Shown here piece after piece: positions 48,191 to 57,434 of a DNA stretch of 64,000 nt (positions within the stretch are counted from its first letter, which is position 1; each line of letters opens with the position of its first letter). The DNA lies in the NCBI GenBank assembly GCA_937927675.1, contig CALBSG010000157.1, forward strand, positions 1-64,000. Reading direction: 5' to 3'. The notes below the pieces were generated by a model. The model was not told the DNA's origin. It searched no databases and saw only the letters and a list, made by a program, of their open reading frames with translations. This stretch comes from an uncultured Paracoccaceae bacterium (GTDB lineage Bacteria > Pseudomonadota > Alphaproteobacteria > Rhodobacterales > Rhodobacteraceae). A program made the translations under genes and the position numbers.

Positions 48191-51100
48191 ATGGCGGGCG
48201 GCGCGACAGAACAGGGCACCAAGACGGGCGAGGGCGAAGCGGCAGAGGTTGCCGAGATCGCGCTGGATCCGTCGCTGCCTGCGGCCACACATTGGGGCCT
48301 CAGATCTGGCTTGCGTTGGCGACTGCTGTTTGTTGTGGCTGTGCTGGGGCTGATCCTGGGGGGCTACAGCCTGATCGGGCGCGCCATCCCGTTGCCGGTC
48401 TGGATGGTGGCCGAGGTAGAGACCCGGCTGAACCGCGCGCTGGCCGATGGCTTGCCGGGGACGGCGGTGTCGCTGGGCGCGGTGGATCTGACACTGGATA
48501 CCGATTATGTCCCGCGCCTGCGGCTGGACGATGTGCGCCTTTTGAAAACAGGGGGCGAGGCCTTGCTGACCCTGCCTGAGGTGCGCCTTGCGCTGCAAGG
48601 GGCTGCGCTTTTGCACGGCGAGGCGCGGGTGGCTGCGGTTCGGTTGACCGGTGCGCGCATTGCGATGACGCGCGACAAGGACGGCCGGTTCGACATCTCG
48701 CTGGGCGATGGTGGGTTTTCACCGCAGATCAACGGCATTGGGGATTTGTTCGATTTGGCCGATGCCGCTTTGGCCAGTCCCGCCTTGGCCGGATTGACCC
48801 GGATCGAGGCCGAAGGGCTGACCTTGCGTCTGATTGACCGACGCTCGGGGCAGGTGTTTTATCTTGGCGATGGGCGGTTGACCGCAGAGAACCAAGCCGA
48901 TGCGCTGGCGGCAGAACTGGCGGCTTCACTGCAATCGCGCGACGGGCATGCGGGCCGGGCTTTGGTGCAGATTGTCTCTGAAAAGGCCGCATCAAAAGCG
49001 CGGCTTTCTGTCGAATTCAATGATATCGCCGCGGCAGATCTGGCGGCGCAGGCGCCGATCATGGCCCCTTTGGCCAGTCTGGACGCCTTGATCTCTGGGC
49101 GTTTGGCGGTCGGTTTGGGGACCGCAGGCGTCGAAGCGCTGGAAGGCAATCTCGACATTGGCAAAGGGGCGCTGAAGCCGACAGAGGCAACGCAACCCGT
49201 GGTCTTTGACCGTGCCAGCGTTGCCATGACCTATCAGCCGGAGAGTGGCGAGATGCGCCTGACCCGGTTTGAGGTGGAAAGCCCGACCTTGCGGGCCTCT
49301 TCCACCGGGCAGGCTTGGCTCATCGGGGCCGATGGCGCCCGGATCAAAGGCCCGCTGACCGGGGCGTTGCCCGATGCCTTCCTGTCGCAGATCAGCTTTG
49401 ACGATGTGCGCGTAGACCCCGAGGGGGTCTTTGACGCGCCGGTGCATTTTACCAGCGGTGCCTTGGACGCCCGGCTGCGGCTCAATCCGTTTCAGGTGGA
49501 AATCGGCCAATTGTCACTGGCCGAGGAAGACCGGCGGCTGGTGCTGAAGGGCCGGATCGGTGCGGATGCCAAGGGATGGACAACCGCCCTAGACCTGACG
49601 CTGAACGAAATCGCCCATGATAAACTGATCGCGCTGTGGCCCAAAAAGCTTTTGGCCAAGACCCGCGAGTGGGTCGGCAAGAACATTCTGGAAGGCAGCC
49701 TGCATGACATCCGCGCCGCGCTGCGCGTCGCCCCGGGGGTAGAGCCAAGGCTGCACCTGTCTTACAGTTTCGACAAGGCCGATGTGCGCTTTCTGGCGAC
49801 CCTGCCGCCTATTGAGGGGGGCAAGGGCTATAGCACGATCGAAGGGCTGACCTATACGATGGTGATGACCGAGGGGCAGGTGACGGCCCCCGAAGGCGGC
49901 AAGATCGACATGGCGGGTTCTGTCTTTGCCGTGCCGGATGTGACCCAAAAACCGGCCCGCGCCGATATCCGCCTCTCGACCCGCTCCAGCCTGACGGCAA
50001 CCCTGTCGCTGCTGAACCTGCCGCCGTTCAACTTCATGACCAAGGCCGACCGTCCGGTCGATCTGGGCGAGGGGCGGGCCGAGGTGGAAACCCGGCTCAG
50101 CCTGCCGTTGCAAAAGAAGGTGGCGCTTGGCGATGTCAGCTATGAAGTGAAGGGCAAGGTGCTGGAATTCAGCTCTGACAAGCTGGTGACAGGCCGTCGT
50201 ATCACCGCCGCCGCGCTGGACGTGACGGCGACGCCGAAAGGGCTGGAGATCAGCGGAAAGGGCACTCTGGGCGAGGTGCCCTTTGATGTGACCTTTGCCC
50301 AAGGTTTTGCCCCCGATCAAAAGGGGCGGTCCACCGTGCGCGGCGATCTGGTGCTGTCGCAAGCCGTCGCGGAAGAATTCGGGCTGGGTCTGCCGGACGG
50401 CATGGTGTCGGGCCAAGGACGGGCGAACGTTGAAATTGATCTGAAAAAGGGCGCGCCGGGCGAATTGCGTCTGACCTCGGATTTGAACGGCATTGGGCTG
50501 ACCCTGCCGGAAATCGGCTGGACCAAGGAACGCGCGGCCAAGGGGCGGCTTGAGGCGGATGTGACGCTGGGCACCTTGCCCGCCGTGCATCGGCTGGAGG
50601 TGGAAGCGGCGGGCCTGACGGCGGCGGGCAAGGTCGCCCTGCGCAAGGGCGGCGGGCTTGATCTGGCGCGGTTTGACCGGGTGACACTGCAGGATTGGCT
50701 GAATGGCGCGGTGGAGTTTCGCGGCCGCGGGGCGGGCAAGCCTGTGGCCATTGCGGTCACCGAAGGCACCGTGGACATCCGCAAGATGCCCGGCGCCGAA
50801 AAGCGCAAGGCCAGCAAAAGCGGGCAGGGCAGTGGGCCCCTATCCTTGGCGCTGGACCGTTTGATTGTGACCGAGACCATTGCACTGACCGATTTTCGTG
50901 GCGATTTCAGCTTGCTCGGCGGTTTCAGCGGCGACTTTACCGCTGCCATGAACGACGGGCCTGCGGTCAGCGGTACCGTGGTGCCGGCGCCGCATGGCAC
51001 AGCGGTGCGGTTGCAGTCGAAAGATGCGGGCGCGGTGGTGGCCTCGGCCGGGGTTTTCGCCTCGGCACGCGGTGGGGAACTGGACTTGACGCTGACCCCG

Positions 51101-51601
51101 CGCGAAACCCAAGGCCATTATGATGGGCATCTTGGCATCACCAATGTGCGGGTGCGCAACGCCAATGTGTTGGCCGAATTGTTGAACGCCGTCTCTGTCG
51201 TCGGCCTGTTGGAACAGCTGTACGGGCAGGGTCTGGTGTTCAACACGGTCGATGGCGAGTTTCTTTTGACGCCAAAGCTGGTCGATCTGCGGCGCGGTTC
51301 GGCCACCGGGGCCAGCCTTGGGGTGTCGATGGCAGGGGTCTACACCTCGGGCAGTGGCACGCTGGCGATGCAAGGCGTGATCTCGCCGGTCTATCTGCTG
51401 AACGGTGTCGGCGCGATCCTGACCAAGCGCGGCGAGGGGGTCTTTGGTTTCAACTATACGCTGGAAGGCACGGCCGACGACCCCGAGGTTGCCGTCAATC
51501 CACTGTCGATCCTGACGCCGGGCATGTTCCGCGAAATGTTCCGCGGTGGCCGCACCACCGGCAGCGGGACGCCCCCCACGCCAAAACAGGGCAAGAACTG
51601 A
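48191..51601 (+). CDS. AsmA-like/DUF3971 large envelope protein (YhdP/TamB-type)
   Basis: A 1136-residue protein: an acidic cytosolic tail, one TM helix (~residues 44-65, LLFVVAVLGLILGGYSLIGRAI), then a very long periplasmic beta-rich region built from AsmA-type repeats (VWMVAEVETRLNRALADGLPGTAVSLGAVDLTLD; VPRLRLDDVRLL) and a DUF3971/AsmA2 C-terminus (VRNANVLAELLNAVSVVGLLEQLYGQGLVFNTVDGEFLLTPKLV). Such proteins bridge the periplasm and move phospholipids to the outer membrane. ATG 48191 follows AAAGGGC; the ORF continues upstream into the DUF455/bcp antisense strand and is not used. queA follows after 2 bases, so they share a transcript. Confidence 0.87.
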   Translation: MAGGATEQGTKTGEGEAAEVAEIALDPSLPAATHWGLRSGLRWRLLFVVAVLGLILGGYSLIGRAIPLPVWMVAEVETRLNRALADGLPGTAVSLGAVDLTLDTDYVPRLRLDDVRLLKTGGEALLTLPEVRLALQGAALLHGEARVAAVRLTGARIAMTRDKDGRFDISLGDGGFSPQINGIGDLFDLADAALASPALAGLTRIEAEGLTLRLIDRRSGQVFYLGDGRLTAENQADALAAELAASLQSRDGHAGRALVQIVSEKAASKARLSVEFNDIAAADLAAQAPIMAPLASLDALISGRLAVGLGTAGVEALEGNLDIGKGALKPTEATQPVVFDRASVAMTYQPESGEMRLTRFEVESPTLRASSTGQAWLIGADGARIKGPLTGALPDAFLSQISFDDVRVDPEGVFDAPVHFTSGALDARLRLNPFQVEIGQLSLAEEDRRLVLKGRIGADAKGWTTALDLTLNEIAHDKLIALWPKKLLAKTREWVGKNILEGSLHDIRAALRVAPGVEPRLHLSYSFDKADVRFLATLPPIEGGKGYSTIEGLTYTMVMTEGQVTAPEGGKIDMAGSVFAVPDVTQKPARADIRLSTRSSLTATLSLLNLPPFNFMTKADRPVDLGEGRAEVETRLSLPLQKKVALGDVSYEVKGKVLEFSSDKLVTGRRITAAALDVTATPKGLEISGKGTLGEVPFDVTFAQGFAPDQKGRSTVRGDLVLSQAVAEEFGLGLPDGMVSGQGRANVEIDLKKGAPGELRLTSDLNGIGLTLPEIGWTKERAAKGRLEADVTLGTLPAVHRLEVEAAGLTAAGKVALRKGGGLDLARFDRVTLQDWLNGAVEFRGRGAGKPVAIAVTEGTVDIRKMPGAEKRKASKSGQGSGPLSLALDRLIVTETIALTDFRGDFSLLGGFSGDFTAAMNDGPAVSGTVVPAPHGTAVRLQSKDAGAVVASAGVFASARGGELDLTLTPRETQGHYDGHLGITNVRVRNANVLAELLNAVSVVGLLEQLYGQGLVFNTVDGEFLLTPKLVDLRRGSATGASLGVSMAGVYTSGSGTLAMQGVISPVYLLNGVGAILTKRGEGVFGFNYTLEGTADDPEVAVNPLSILTPGMFREMFRGGRTTGSGTPPTPKQGKN

Positions 51602-51603
51602 CC

Positions 51604-52635
51604 ATGCAGCTTTCCGATTTTGACTTTCACCTGCCCGAGACGCTGATCGCCACGCGCCCCGCCAAACCCCGCAGCGCCGCGCGGCTTTTGCTGGCCGAAG
51701 GGGACCGGATCCGTGACCTTCAGGTGTCGGATCTGGTTGAGATTTTCCAGCCCGGCGATCTGCTGGTGTTGAACAACACCCGCGTGATCCCGGCGCGTTT
51801 GTTCGGCACGCGCCAACGTGGCGATGCGGTGGCCAAGGTCGAAGTCACCTTGCTGGAGCCAAGTGCGGGTGGCTGGCGGGCGCTGGCCAAACCTTTGCGC
51901 AAGGTGCAACTGGGCGAGGAGATCGTGTTTTCAGCAGGGCTGTCGGCCCGCGTGGTGGAAAAATCCGAAACCGATCTGGAGCTGGCCTTTAACTGCACGG
52001 GCGCAGATTTTGATGCGGCTTTGAACGCGGCGGGCATGATGCCGCTGCCGCCCTATATCGCAGCAAAACGCCCGGCCGATGCTGCGGACCGCGATGATTA
52101 TCAAACCGTCTTTGCCCGTCATGCTGGTGCCGTGGCCGCGCCGACCGCCTCTTTGCATTTCGATGCCGATCTTTTGGCCGCCCTGCACCAGCGCGGCGTC
52201 GAGTTCGTCGAGGTGACCTTGCATGTCGGCGCTGGCACCTTCTTGCCGGTGAAGGTCGAGGATGTGACCTCGCACCGGATGCATGCCGAATGGGGCGAAG
52301 TAACCCCGACCGCCGCCGCGCGGATCAATGCCGCCAAAGCCGAAGGTCGCCGGGTGATCCCCGTCGGCACCACGGCGTTGCGGCTGATCGAAAGTGCGGC
52401 CGCCGAAGGGCAGATGGCGCCATGGACCGGCACCACCGATATTTTCATCTATCCCGGCTACCAGTTCCGGGTGGCTGATGCGCTGATGACCAATTTCCAT
52501 CTGCCGAAATCGACGCTGATGATGCTCGTCTCGGCCTTGATGGGCAAAGCCCGCATCGACCGGATCTATGCCCATGCCATTGCACAGGGCTATCGGTTCT
52601 TTTCCTATGGCGATGCCAGTTTGTTGATCCCCTAA
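51604..52635 (+). CDS. queA: S-adenosylmethionine:tRNA ribosyltransferase-isomerase
   Basis: QueA transfers the ribosyl part of SAM to preQ1-tRNA, forming epoxyqueuosine in the wobble base of GUN tRNAs. The 343 residues show the family start MQLSDFDFHLPETLIATRPAKPRSAARLLL, DLLVLNNTRVIPARLFG, APTASLHFDADLLAALHQRGVEFVEVTLHVGAGTF and TNFHLPKSTLMMLVSALMG. The length is normal. It begins 2 bases after the AsmA-like gene; the partners tgt/queG are not in the window. Confidence 0.96.
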   Translation: MQLSDFDFHLPETLIATRPAKPRSAARLLLAEGDRIRDLQVSDLVEIFQPGDLLVLNNTRVIPARLFGTRQRGDAVAKVEVTLLEPSAGGWRALAKPLRKVQLGEEIVFSAGLSARVVEKSETDLELAFNCTGADFDAALNAAGMMPLPPYIAAKRPADAADRDDYQTVFARHAGAVAAPTASLHFDADLLAALHQRGVEFVEVTLHVGAGTFLPVKVEDVTSHRMHAEWGEVTPTAAARINAAKAEGRRVIPVGTTALRLIESAAAEGQMAPWTGTTDIFIYPGYQFRVADALMTNFHLPKSTLMMLVSALMGKARIDRIYAHAIAQGYRFFSYGDASLLIP

Positions 52636-52670
52636 GCCCCCACGGCCCTCCGTATCGCCCGCGTCTACCC

Positions 52671-52725
52671 CCGGAGGGTTTCCCACCCTCCGGACCACCC
52701 GGGGAGTATTTCAAAAGGCGCAAAT
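52671..52725 (+). repeat. Dispersed intergenic element, B flavour, after a perfect hairpin
   Basis: CCGGAGGGT-TTCCC-ACCCTCCGG (52671-52693) is a perfect 9-bp stem, followed by GGGGAGTATTTCAAAAGGCGCAA (52701-52723, written in two parts: GGGGAGTATTT then CAAAAGGCGCAA). It repeats the 30861-30909 element in the opposite orientation. Farther on, TGTGCCAAGATG (52775-52786) matches the tail of the 38729 copy. Located between queA and an MFS gene. Confidence 0.75.
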
Positions 52726-52815
52726 CCTGAGCGCGCCGAGCGGTTGGCGGGGCTGGTAGCGGCCCCCGCATCTGTGCCAAGATGCGCGGTAAGACAGGCC
52801 CGACGGGAGACACCC

Positions 52816-54042
52816 ATGCTTTCAGTGATGCGCAACTCTTGGGCTTTGCTTTTGGGCATGATGCTCTTGATGTTGGGCAACGGCATACAGGGCACGTTGC
52901 TGGGTATCCGTGGTAAGATCGAGGGCTTTTCCACCCAAGAAATGTCTTATGTGATGGCCGCCTATTCTGTGGGCTTCCTGTTGGGGTCGCGCTTTGCGCC
53001 ACAGATGATCCAGCGGGTGGGCCATGTGCGGGTGTTCTCGGCCCTTGGCTCGTTGATTTCGGCGGGGATGATCCTGTTTCCGGTGGCACCGGACTGGATG
53101 GCTTGGGCCGTGATGCGGGTCTTGTTGGGGTTTTCTTTTGCGGGTGTGTTCATCAGTGCTGAAAGCTGGCTCAACGCGTCGTCGACAAACGAAACCCGGG
53201 GGCAGGCACTGTCGGCCTATATGATCGTCAGCATGATCGGGGTCATCGCCTCGCAGGTCTTGATGAACCTGCGCGACCCGAGCGGGTTTGATCTGTTCAT
53301 CTTCGCCTCGATTCTGGTGTCGTTGGCCTTCACGCCGATCCTGTTGTCGGCGGCGCGCGCACCGGCATTTCAGGAAATCAAGCCGATGCCGATCTTGCAG
53401 CTGTACCGCACCTCGCCCTTGGGCTGCACGGGGTTGTTCCTGTTGGGCGCGCTGTTTTCGACCCTATTTGGCATGGCCTCGGTCTGGGGATCAGAGGTGG
53501 GGCTTTCGGTCAAGAACATCTCGATCTTCATCGCGTCAATCTATGTGGGCGGGCTGGTGCTGCAATACCCGGTCGGCTGGGCCTCGGACCGCTGGGACCG
53601 CCGCGAGATGATCTTGTGGATGTCGTTTGCGGGGGCGGTGGCAACGGGCGGCGGGTTGATTTTCAACTGGAATATGGCTGTTCTCAGCATCTTGGGCTTT
53701 ATGGCGGGCGGCATTGCCAACCCGCTTTATTCGCTGCTGGTGGCCTATGTGAACGACTATCTGAATGAAAGCGAGATGGCGGGGGCGTCGGCGGGGCTGC
53801 TGTTCATCTATGGTCTTGGCTCAATCGGCGGGCCGATGGGGACGGGGTGGTTGATGGGGGTGGTGGGGCCTTCGGGCTTTTTCCTGTTCATCTCTGCGAT
53901 GTTTCTGGCGATTGCGGGCTACGCCACATGGCGGATGACGCGCGGCCGCAGACGGCTGTTCCGCCGCCGCCTGCGCACACTTGCGCCGTTCTCCAGCCCC
54001 GTCGCGGTTGAAGCCAGCATCGGGCGCAACGACGAGAGCTGA
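52816..54042 (+). CDS. MFS transporter, YcaD-like
   Basis: A 408-residue transporter with about 12 TM helices. It starts LSVMRNSWALLLGMMLLMLGNGIQGTLLGIR, has the MFS motif A loop (GSRFAPQMIQRVGHVRVFSALG) and the ISAESWLNASSTNETRGQALSAYM stretch typical of the YcaD group, and a basic C-terminal tail (RRRLFRRRLRTL). Substrate unknown. ATG 52816 follows GGGAGAC; the upstream frame to 52744 is rejected. Followed by DUF924 after 60 bases. Confidence 0.87.
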   Translation: MLSVMRNSWALLLGMMLLMLGNGIQGTLLGIRGKIEGFSTQEMSYVMAAYSVGFLLGSRFAPQMIQRVGHVRVFSALGSLISAGMILFPVAPDWMAWAVMRVLLGFSFAGVFISAESWLNASSTNETRGQALSAYMIVSMIGVIASQVLMNLRDPSGFDLFIFASILVSLAFTPILLSAARAPAFQEIKPMPILQLYRTSPLGCTGLFLLGALFSTLFGMASVWGSEVGLSVKNISIFIASIYVGGLVLQYPVGWASDRWDRREMILWMSFAGAVATGGGLIFNWNMAVLSILGFMAGGIANPLYSLLVAYVNDYLNESEMAGASAGLLFIYGLGSIGGPMGTGWLMGVVGPSGFFLFISAMFLAIAGYATWRMTRGRRRLFRRRLRTLAPFSSPVAVEASIGRNDES

Positions 54043-54102
54043 CGTTTGTGCTGGAAAAGCTGGGCTGAACCTGCCAGCCTTTGTTGAAAGAGGGGGGCGG
54101 GC

Positions 54103-54690
54103 ATGTCTGATCCGATCGAGGTTCTGGATTTCTGGTTGGGCGAGGTTGGCCCCGCTGGCTGGTATGCCGGGGGCGAAGTGCTGGATCTGGAATGCCGGAT
54201 GCGCTTTGGCGATGTGTGGCAGGCGGCCCATGACGGTGGGCTGGAACATTGGGTCGATGGTCCGGCAGGCACCTTGGCCTATCTTGTGATCTGCGATCAA
54301 TTGGCCCGCAACATGTATCGCGGCACCGCCAAGGCCTTTGCCACGGATCCCCGCGCCTTGGCGGCCGCGCGGATTGCCGTGGCAGAAGGCTGGGATATGG
54401 CCGCACCGGAACCCGAGCGGCAGTTTTTCTACATGCCCTTTGAACATTCCGAAAACCCGGCAGATCAAGCGCTTGCCGTGCAGCTTCTGACAGAGCGACT
54501 GCCGTCTAATCCCGAGATGGCCCTGCATGCCCGGGCGCATCAGGCGATCATTGCCCGCTTTGGCCGCTTTCCTTTCCGCAATGCGGCCTTGGGCCGGGCC
54601 TCGACCCCGGAAGAGGCGGTGTTTTTGGTGGACGGCGGCTATATGACCGAGGTCAACCGCCTGCGCGCCAGCCATGCAGCCAGCGCATAG
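54103..54690 (+). CDS. DUF924 family protein
   Basis: A 195-residue soluble alpha-helical protein of the DUF924 (TPR-like) family: IEVLDFWLGEVGPAGWYAGGEVLD at the start, LAYLVICDQLARNMYRGTAKAFATDPRALAAA, and FFYMPFEHSENPADQALAV. These are the family signatures; biochemical role unknown. It is separated from lpdA by 76 bases that contain a palindrome. Confidence 0.9.
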   Translation: MSDPIEVLDFWLGEVGPAGWYAGGEVLDLECRMRFGDVWQAAHDGGLEHWVDGPAGTLAYLVICDQLARNMYRGTAKAFATDPRALAAARIAVAEGWDMAAPEPERQFFYMPFEHSENPADQALAVQLLTERLPSNPEMALHARAHQAIIARFGRFPFRNAALGRASTPEEAVFLVDGGYMTEVNRLRASHAASA

Positions 54691-54727
54691 GGGGCGGGCG
54701 TCAGCATTGTTGCTTGGTTGAACTTGA

Positions 54728-54745
54728 TAGTTTAATGGCAAACTA
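54728..54745. promoter_or_regulatory. Operator candidate upstream of lpdA
   Basis: TAGTTT-AATGGC-AAACTA is a perfect 6+6+6 palindrome 21 bases before the lpdA start, in an AT-rich patch. It fits a dimeric repressor site covering the promoter. Confidence 0.5.
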
Positions 54746-54766
54746 CTTTTTCTAAGGGAGGGAAAG

Positions 54767-56164
54767 ATGGCGGGCCAAAACTTTGACGTGGTGGTGATCG
54801 GGGCTGGACCGGGGGGCTATGTGGCCGCCATTCGGGCTGCGCAACTGGGCCAGAAGGTCGCCATCGTGGAGCGCGAAAATCTGGGCGGCATCTGCCTGAA
54901 CTGGGGCTGCATCCCGACCAAGGCGCTGTTGCGCTCGGCCGAGGTGTTCCATCTGATGCATCGCGCCAAAGAATTCGGCCTGAAGGTCGAGGGGGCGTCT
55001 TACGACCTTGATGCCGTGGTGGCCCGCTCGCGCGGGGTGGCCAAGCAACTTTCCGGTGGCATTGGCAATCTGATGAAGAAGAACAAGATCACGGTTTTCA
55101 TGGGGGCAGCGACTTTGCCCAAGGCCGGCAGCGTCTCGGTAAAAACCGACAAGGGGGTCGAGGAATTGACCGCCAAGGCGATCATTCTGGCCACCGGGGC
55201 GCGGGCGCGCGAATTGCCAGGATTGGAGGCGGATGGCGATCTTGTCTGGACCTACCGTCACGCCCTGCAACCAAAGCGCATGCCGAAGCGGCTGCTGGTG
55301 ATCGGATCGGGCGCCATCGGGATTGAATTTGCAAGCTTCTTCAACACGTTGGGCGCCGATGTTACGGTGTGCGAGGTGATGGACCGCGTGCTGCCGGTGG
55401 AAGACGCCGAGATCAGCGCCTTTGCCAAGAAAGCCTTTGTGAAGCAGGGCATGAAGATCTTGGAAAAGACCACGGTCAAGAAGCTGGACCGCAAGCCCGG
55501 GGTGGGTGTGACAGCTCATCTTGAAGATGCGAAAGGTACTGTAACCTCTGAATTCGACACGGTTATTTCTGCTGTGGGCATTGTTGGCAACGTCGAGGGT
55601 CTGGGGCTTGAGGCGCTTGGCGTCAAGATCGACCGTACCCATGTGGTGACAGATGAATTCTGCCGCACCGGGGTTCCGGGGCTTTATGCCATTGGCGACA
55701 TCGCCGGCGCTCCATGGTTGGCGCACAAGGCCAGCCACGAGGGCGTGATGGTGGCCGAACTGATCGCAGGCGGTCATCCGCATCCGATCAAACCCGGCTC
55801 GATCGCCGGTTGCACCTATTGCCACCCGCAGGTCGCCTCGGTCGGTATGACAGAGGCGCGCGCCAAAGAGGCGGGGCATGAGGTGAAGGTGGGCCGGTTC
55901 CCCTTTATCGGCAATGGCAAGGCGATTGCGCTTGGCGAAAGCGAAGGCTTCATCAAGACGGTGTTCGACGCCAAGACTGGGGAGCTGCTCGGCGCGCATA
56001 TGATCGGCGCCGAGGTGACGGAGTTGATCCAAGGCTATGTCATCGGCCGCTCGTTGGAGACGACCGAGGAAGACCTGATGAACACCGTCTTCCCGCACCC
56101 GACCCTGTCGGAAATGATGCACGAGGCGGTGCTGGATGCCTATGGCCGGGCCTTGCATATCTGA
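54767..56164 (+). CDS. lpdA: Dihydrolipoyl dehydrogenase
   Basis: E3 flavoenzyme of 2-oxo acid dehydrogenase and glycine-cleavage complexes, oxidising dihydrolipoamide with NAD+. The 465 residues show FAD-binding GAGPGGYVAAIRAAQLG, the redox disulfide in GGICLNWGCIPTKALL (Cys ~44 and ~49), NAD-binding VIGSGAIGIEFASFF and the His-Glu active pair in FPHPTLSEMMHEAV. It is not linked here to E1/E2 genes and has its own operator-like palindrome and a GGGAGGG site, so it probably serves several complexes. A terminator follows. Confidence 0.96.
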   Translation: MAGQNFDVVVIGAGPGGYVAAIRAAQLGQKVAIVERENLGGICLNWGCIPTKALLRSAEVFHLMHRAKEFGLKVEGASYDLDAVVARSRGVAKQLSGGIGNLMKKNKITVFMGAATLPKAGSVSVKTDKGVEELTAKAIILATGARARELPGLEADGDLVWTYRHALQPKRMPKRLLVIGSGAIGIEFASFFNTLGADVTVCEVMDRVLPVEDAEISAFAKKAFVKQGMKILEKTTVKKLDRKPGVGVTAHLEDAKGTVTSEFDTVISAVGIVGNVEGLGLEALGVKIDRTHVVTDEFCRTGVPGLYAIGDIAGAPWLAHKASHEGVMVAELIAGGHPHPIKPGSIAGCTYCHPQVASVGMTEARAKEAGHEVKVGRFPFIGNGKAIALGESEGFIKTVFDAKTGELLGAHMIGAEVTELIQGYVIGRSLETTEEDLMNTVFPHPTLSEMMHEAVLDAYGRALHI

Positions 56165-56191
56165 GCTGGATAGATTTTCTTGCGCTTAAAT

Positions 56192-56216
56192 CGGGGGGCG
56201 AACGGCCCCCCGTTCC
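56192..56216 (+). terminator. Terminator after lpdA
   Basis: CGGGGGGC (56192-56199) pairs with GCCCCCCG (56205-56212), loop GAACG, followed by TTCCGTTTG. The U-run is broken but the stem is strong. Confidence 0.65.
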
Positions 56217-56234
56217 GTTTGTAAAGGACGCCTT

Positions 56235-57434
56235 ATGCGCAAGGGTTTGACAATTTTTGCGATTTGGGCCGCTGGCCTTGGGGCGGCGGGCCAGTTTGGC
56301 AAGATGTCGGTGGCCTATCCTGCGCTGGAGTTTGTCTATTCCGGCCATTCGGCTGACGGTTACCCTGCGCAATCTGCGGTGGCCATCGGGCTTATTCTGT
56401 CGGTCGTCGGCATGGTCGGGCTGGTTTTCGGCACAACAGCAGGGCTGATTGTGGCCCGTATCGGCGCGCGTCGGGCGCTGGTTGCCGCCTTGGCCTTGGG
56501 GGCGGGCATCAGTTTGGTGCAAGCCAGCTTTCCACCTTATCCCGTCATGTTGCTGACCCGCGTGCTGGAGGGGGCATCGCATCTGGCGATTGTGGTGGTT
56601 GGCCCGACGGCGATTGCCGGTCTGGCCTCTGCGCGGTTCCAAGGGGCCGCGATGACCTTGTGGTCCTCGTTCTTTGGGGTGGCTTATGCCGTGCTGTTCT
56701 GGCTTGGGCCGGACCTCATAGCGGAACAGGGGCCGGGCGCACTTTTCACCCTGCATGCCGGATGGATGGCACTCTTGGCCGCGATCTTGTGGTTTTTGCT
56801 GCCGGGGGATCGCGAAACTGCGCATCGTGGCAAGGCCGAGTCTCTGCTTGCCGCCCATAGGGCGATTTATGCTTCCCCTTGGCTTGCCGCACCGGCGACG
56901 GGCTTTGTGTGCTATACGGTGACCTATGTTGCGGTATTGACGCTTTTGCCTGCACAAATGGGCGATATGGGTGGGTTTATTGGCGTGGCCATGCCGCTGG
57001 TGTCCATCGCGGTTTCCCTGAGCTTGGGCGTTTGGTTGTTGGGCCGGATGCCGGCTGTGCAACTGGTGCAGGGCGGATTTGCAGCGGCCATCCTTGCCGC
57101 ATTTGGCCTGTGGCTGGCATGGGGTGGGGCTTTGGCGGTGGGATTTGCGCTTGGCATCGCCGCCAGTCTGGGCATCGTGCAAGGCGCGAGTTTTGCAGCG
57201 CTGGCCCAGTTGAACCCCGAAGCTGAAGACCGCGCCAAGGCGGCAGGGGCGATTGCGCAACTGGGCAATCTGGGCACCACATCAGGCACGCCACTGTTGG
57301 TTTGGGCCATGGAAAAGGCCGGTCACACCGGCCTTGCCCTGTTCTTGATCGGCTTTTCCGCGCTTGGGATCGTGATCCATGCCGCACAAAAACGGCGGCG
57401 GCAGATCAGCGCTGAACCGCGCCCCCTGCGCTGA
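56235..57434 (+). CDS. MFS transporter (CynX/NimT-like)
   Basis: A 399-residue membrane protein with about 12 hydrophobic helices. It starts LTIFAIWAAGLGAAGQFGKMSVAYPALEFVY; the first-half loop ARIGARRALVAALALGAG corresponds to motif A and LTRVLEGASHLAIVVVGPTAIAG to the central MFS helices. The overall shape resembles cyanate/nitrate-type or sugar MFS carriers; substrate unknown. ATG 56235 follows AAAGGA. Its 3' end overlaps the convergent rhodanese gene by 29 bases, so the last TM-proximal codons are read on both strands. Confidence 0.82.
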   Translation: MRKGLTIFAIWAAGLGAAGQFGKMSVAYPALEFVYSGHSADGYPAQSAVAIGLILSVVGMVGLVFGTTAGLIVARIGARRALVAALALGAGISLVQASFPPYPVMLLTRVLEGASHLAIVVVGPTAIAGLASARFQGAAMTLWSSFFGVAYAVLFWLGPDLIAEQGPGALFTLHAGWMALLAAILWFLLPGDRETAHRGKAESLLAAHRAIYASPWLAAPATGFVCYTVTYVAVLTLLPAQMGDMGGFIGVAMPLVSIAVSLSLGVWLLGRMPAVQLVQGGFAAAILAAFGLWLAWGGALAVGFALGIAASLGIVQGASFAALAQLNPEAEDRAKAAGAIAQLGNLGTTSGTPLLVWAMEKAGHTGLALFLIGFSALGIVIHAAQKRRRQISAEPRPLR

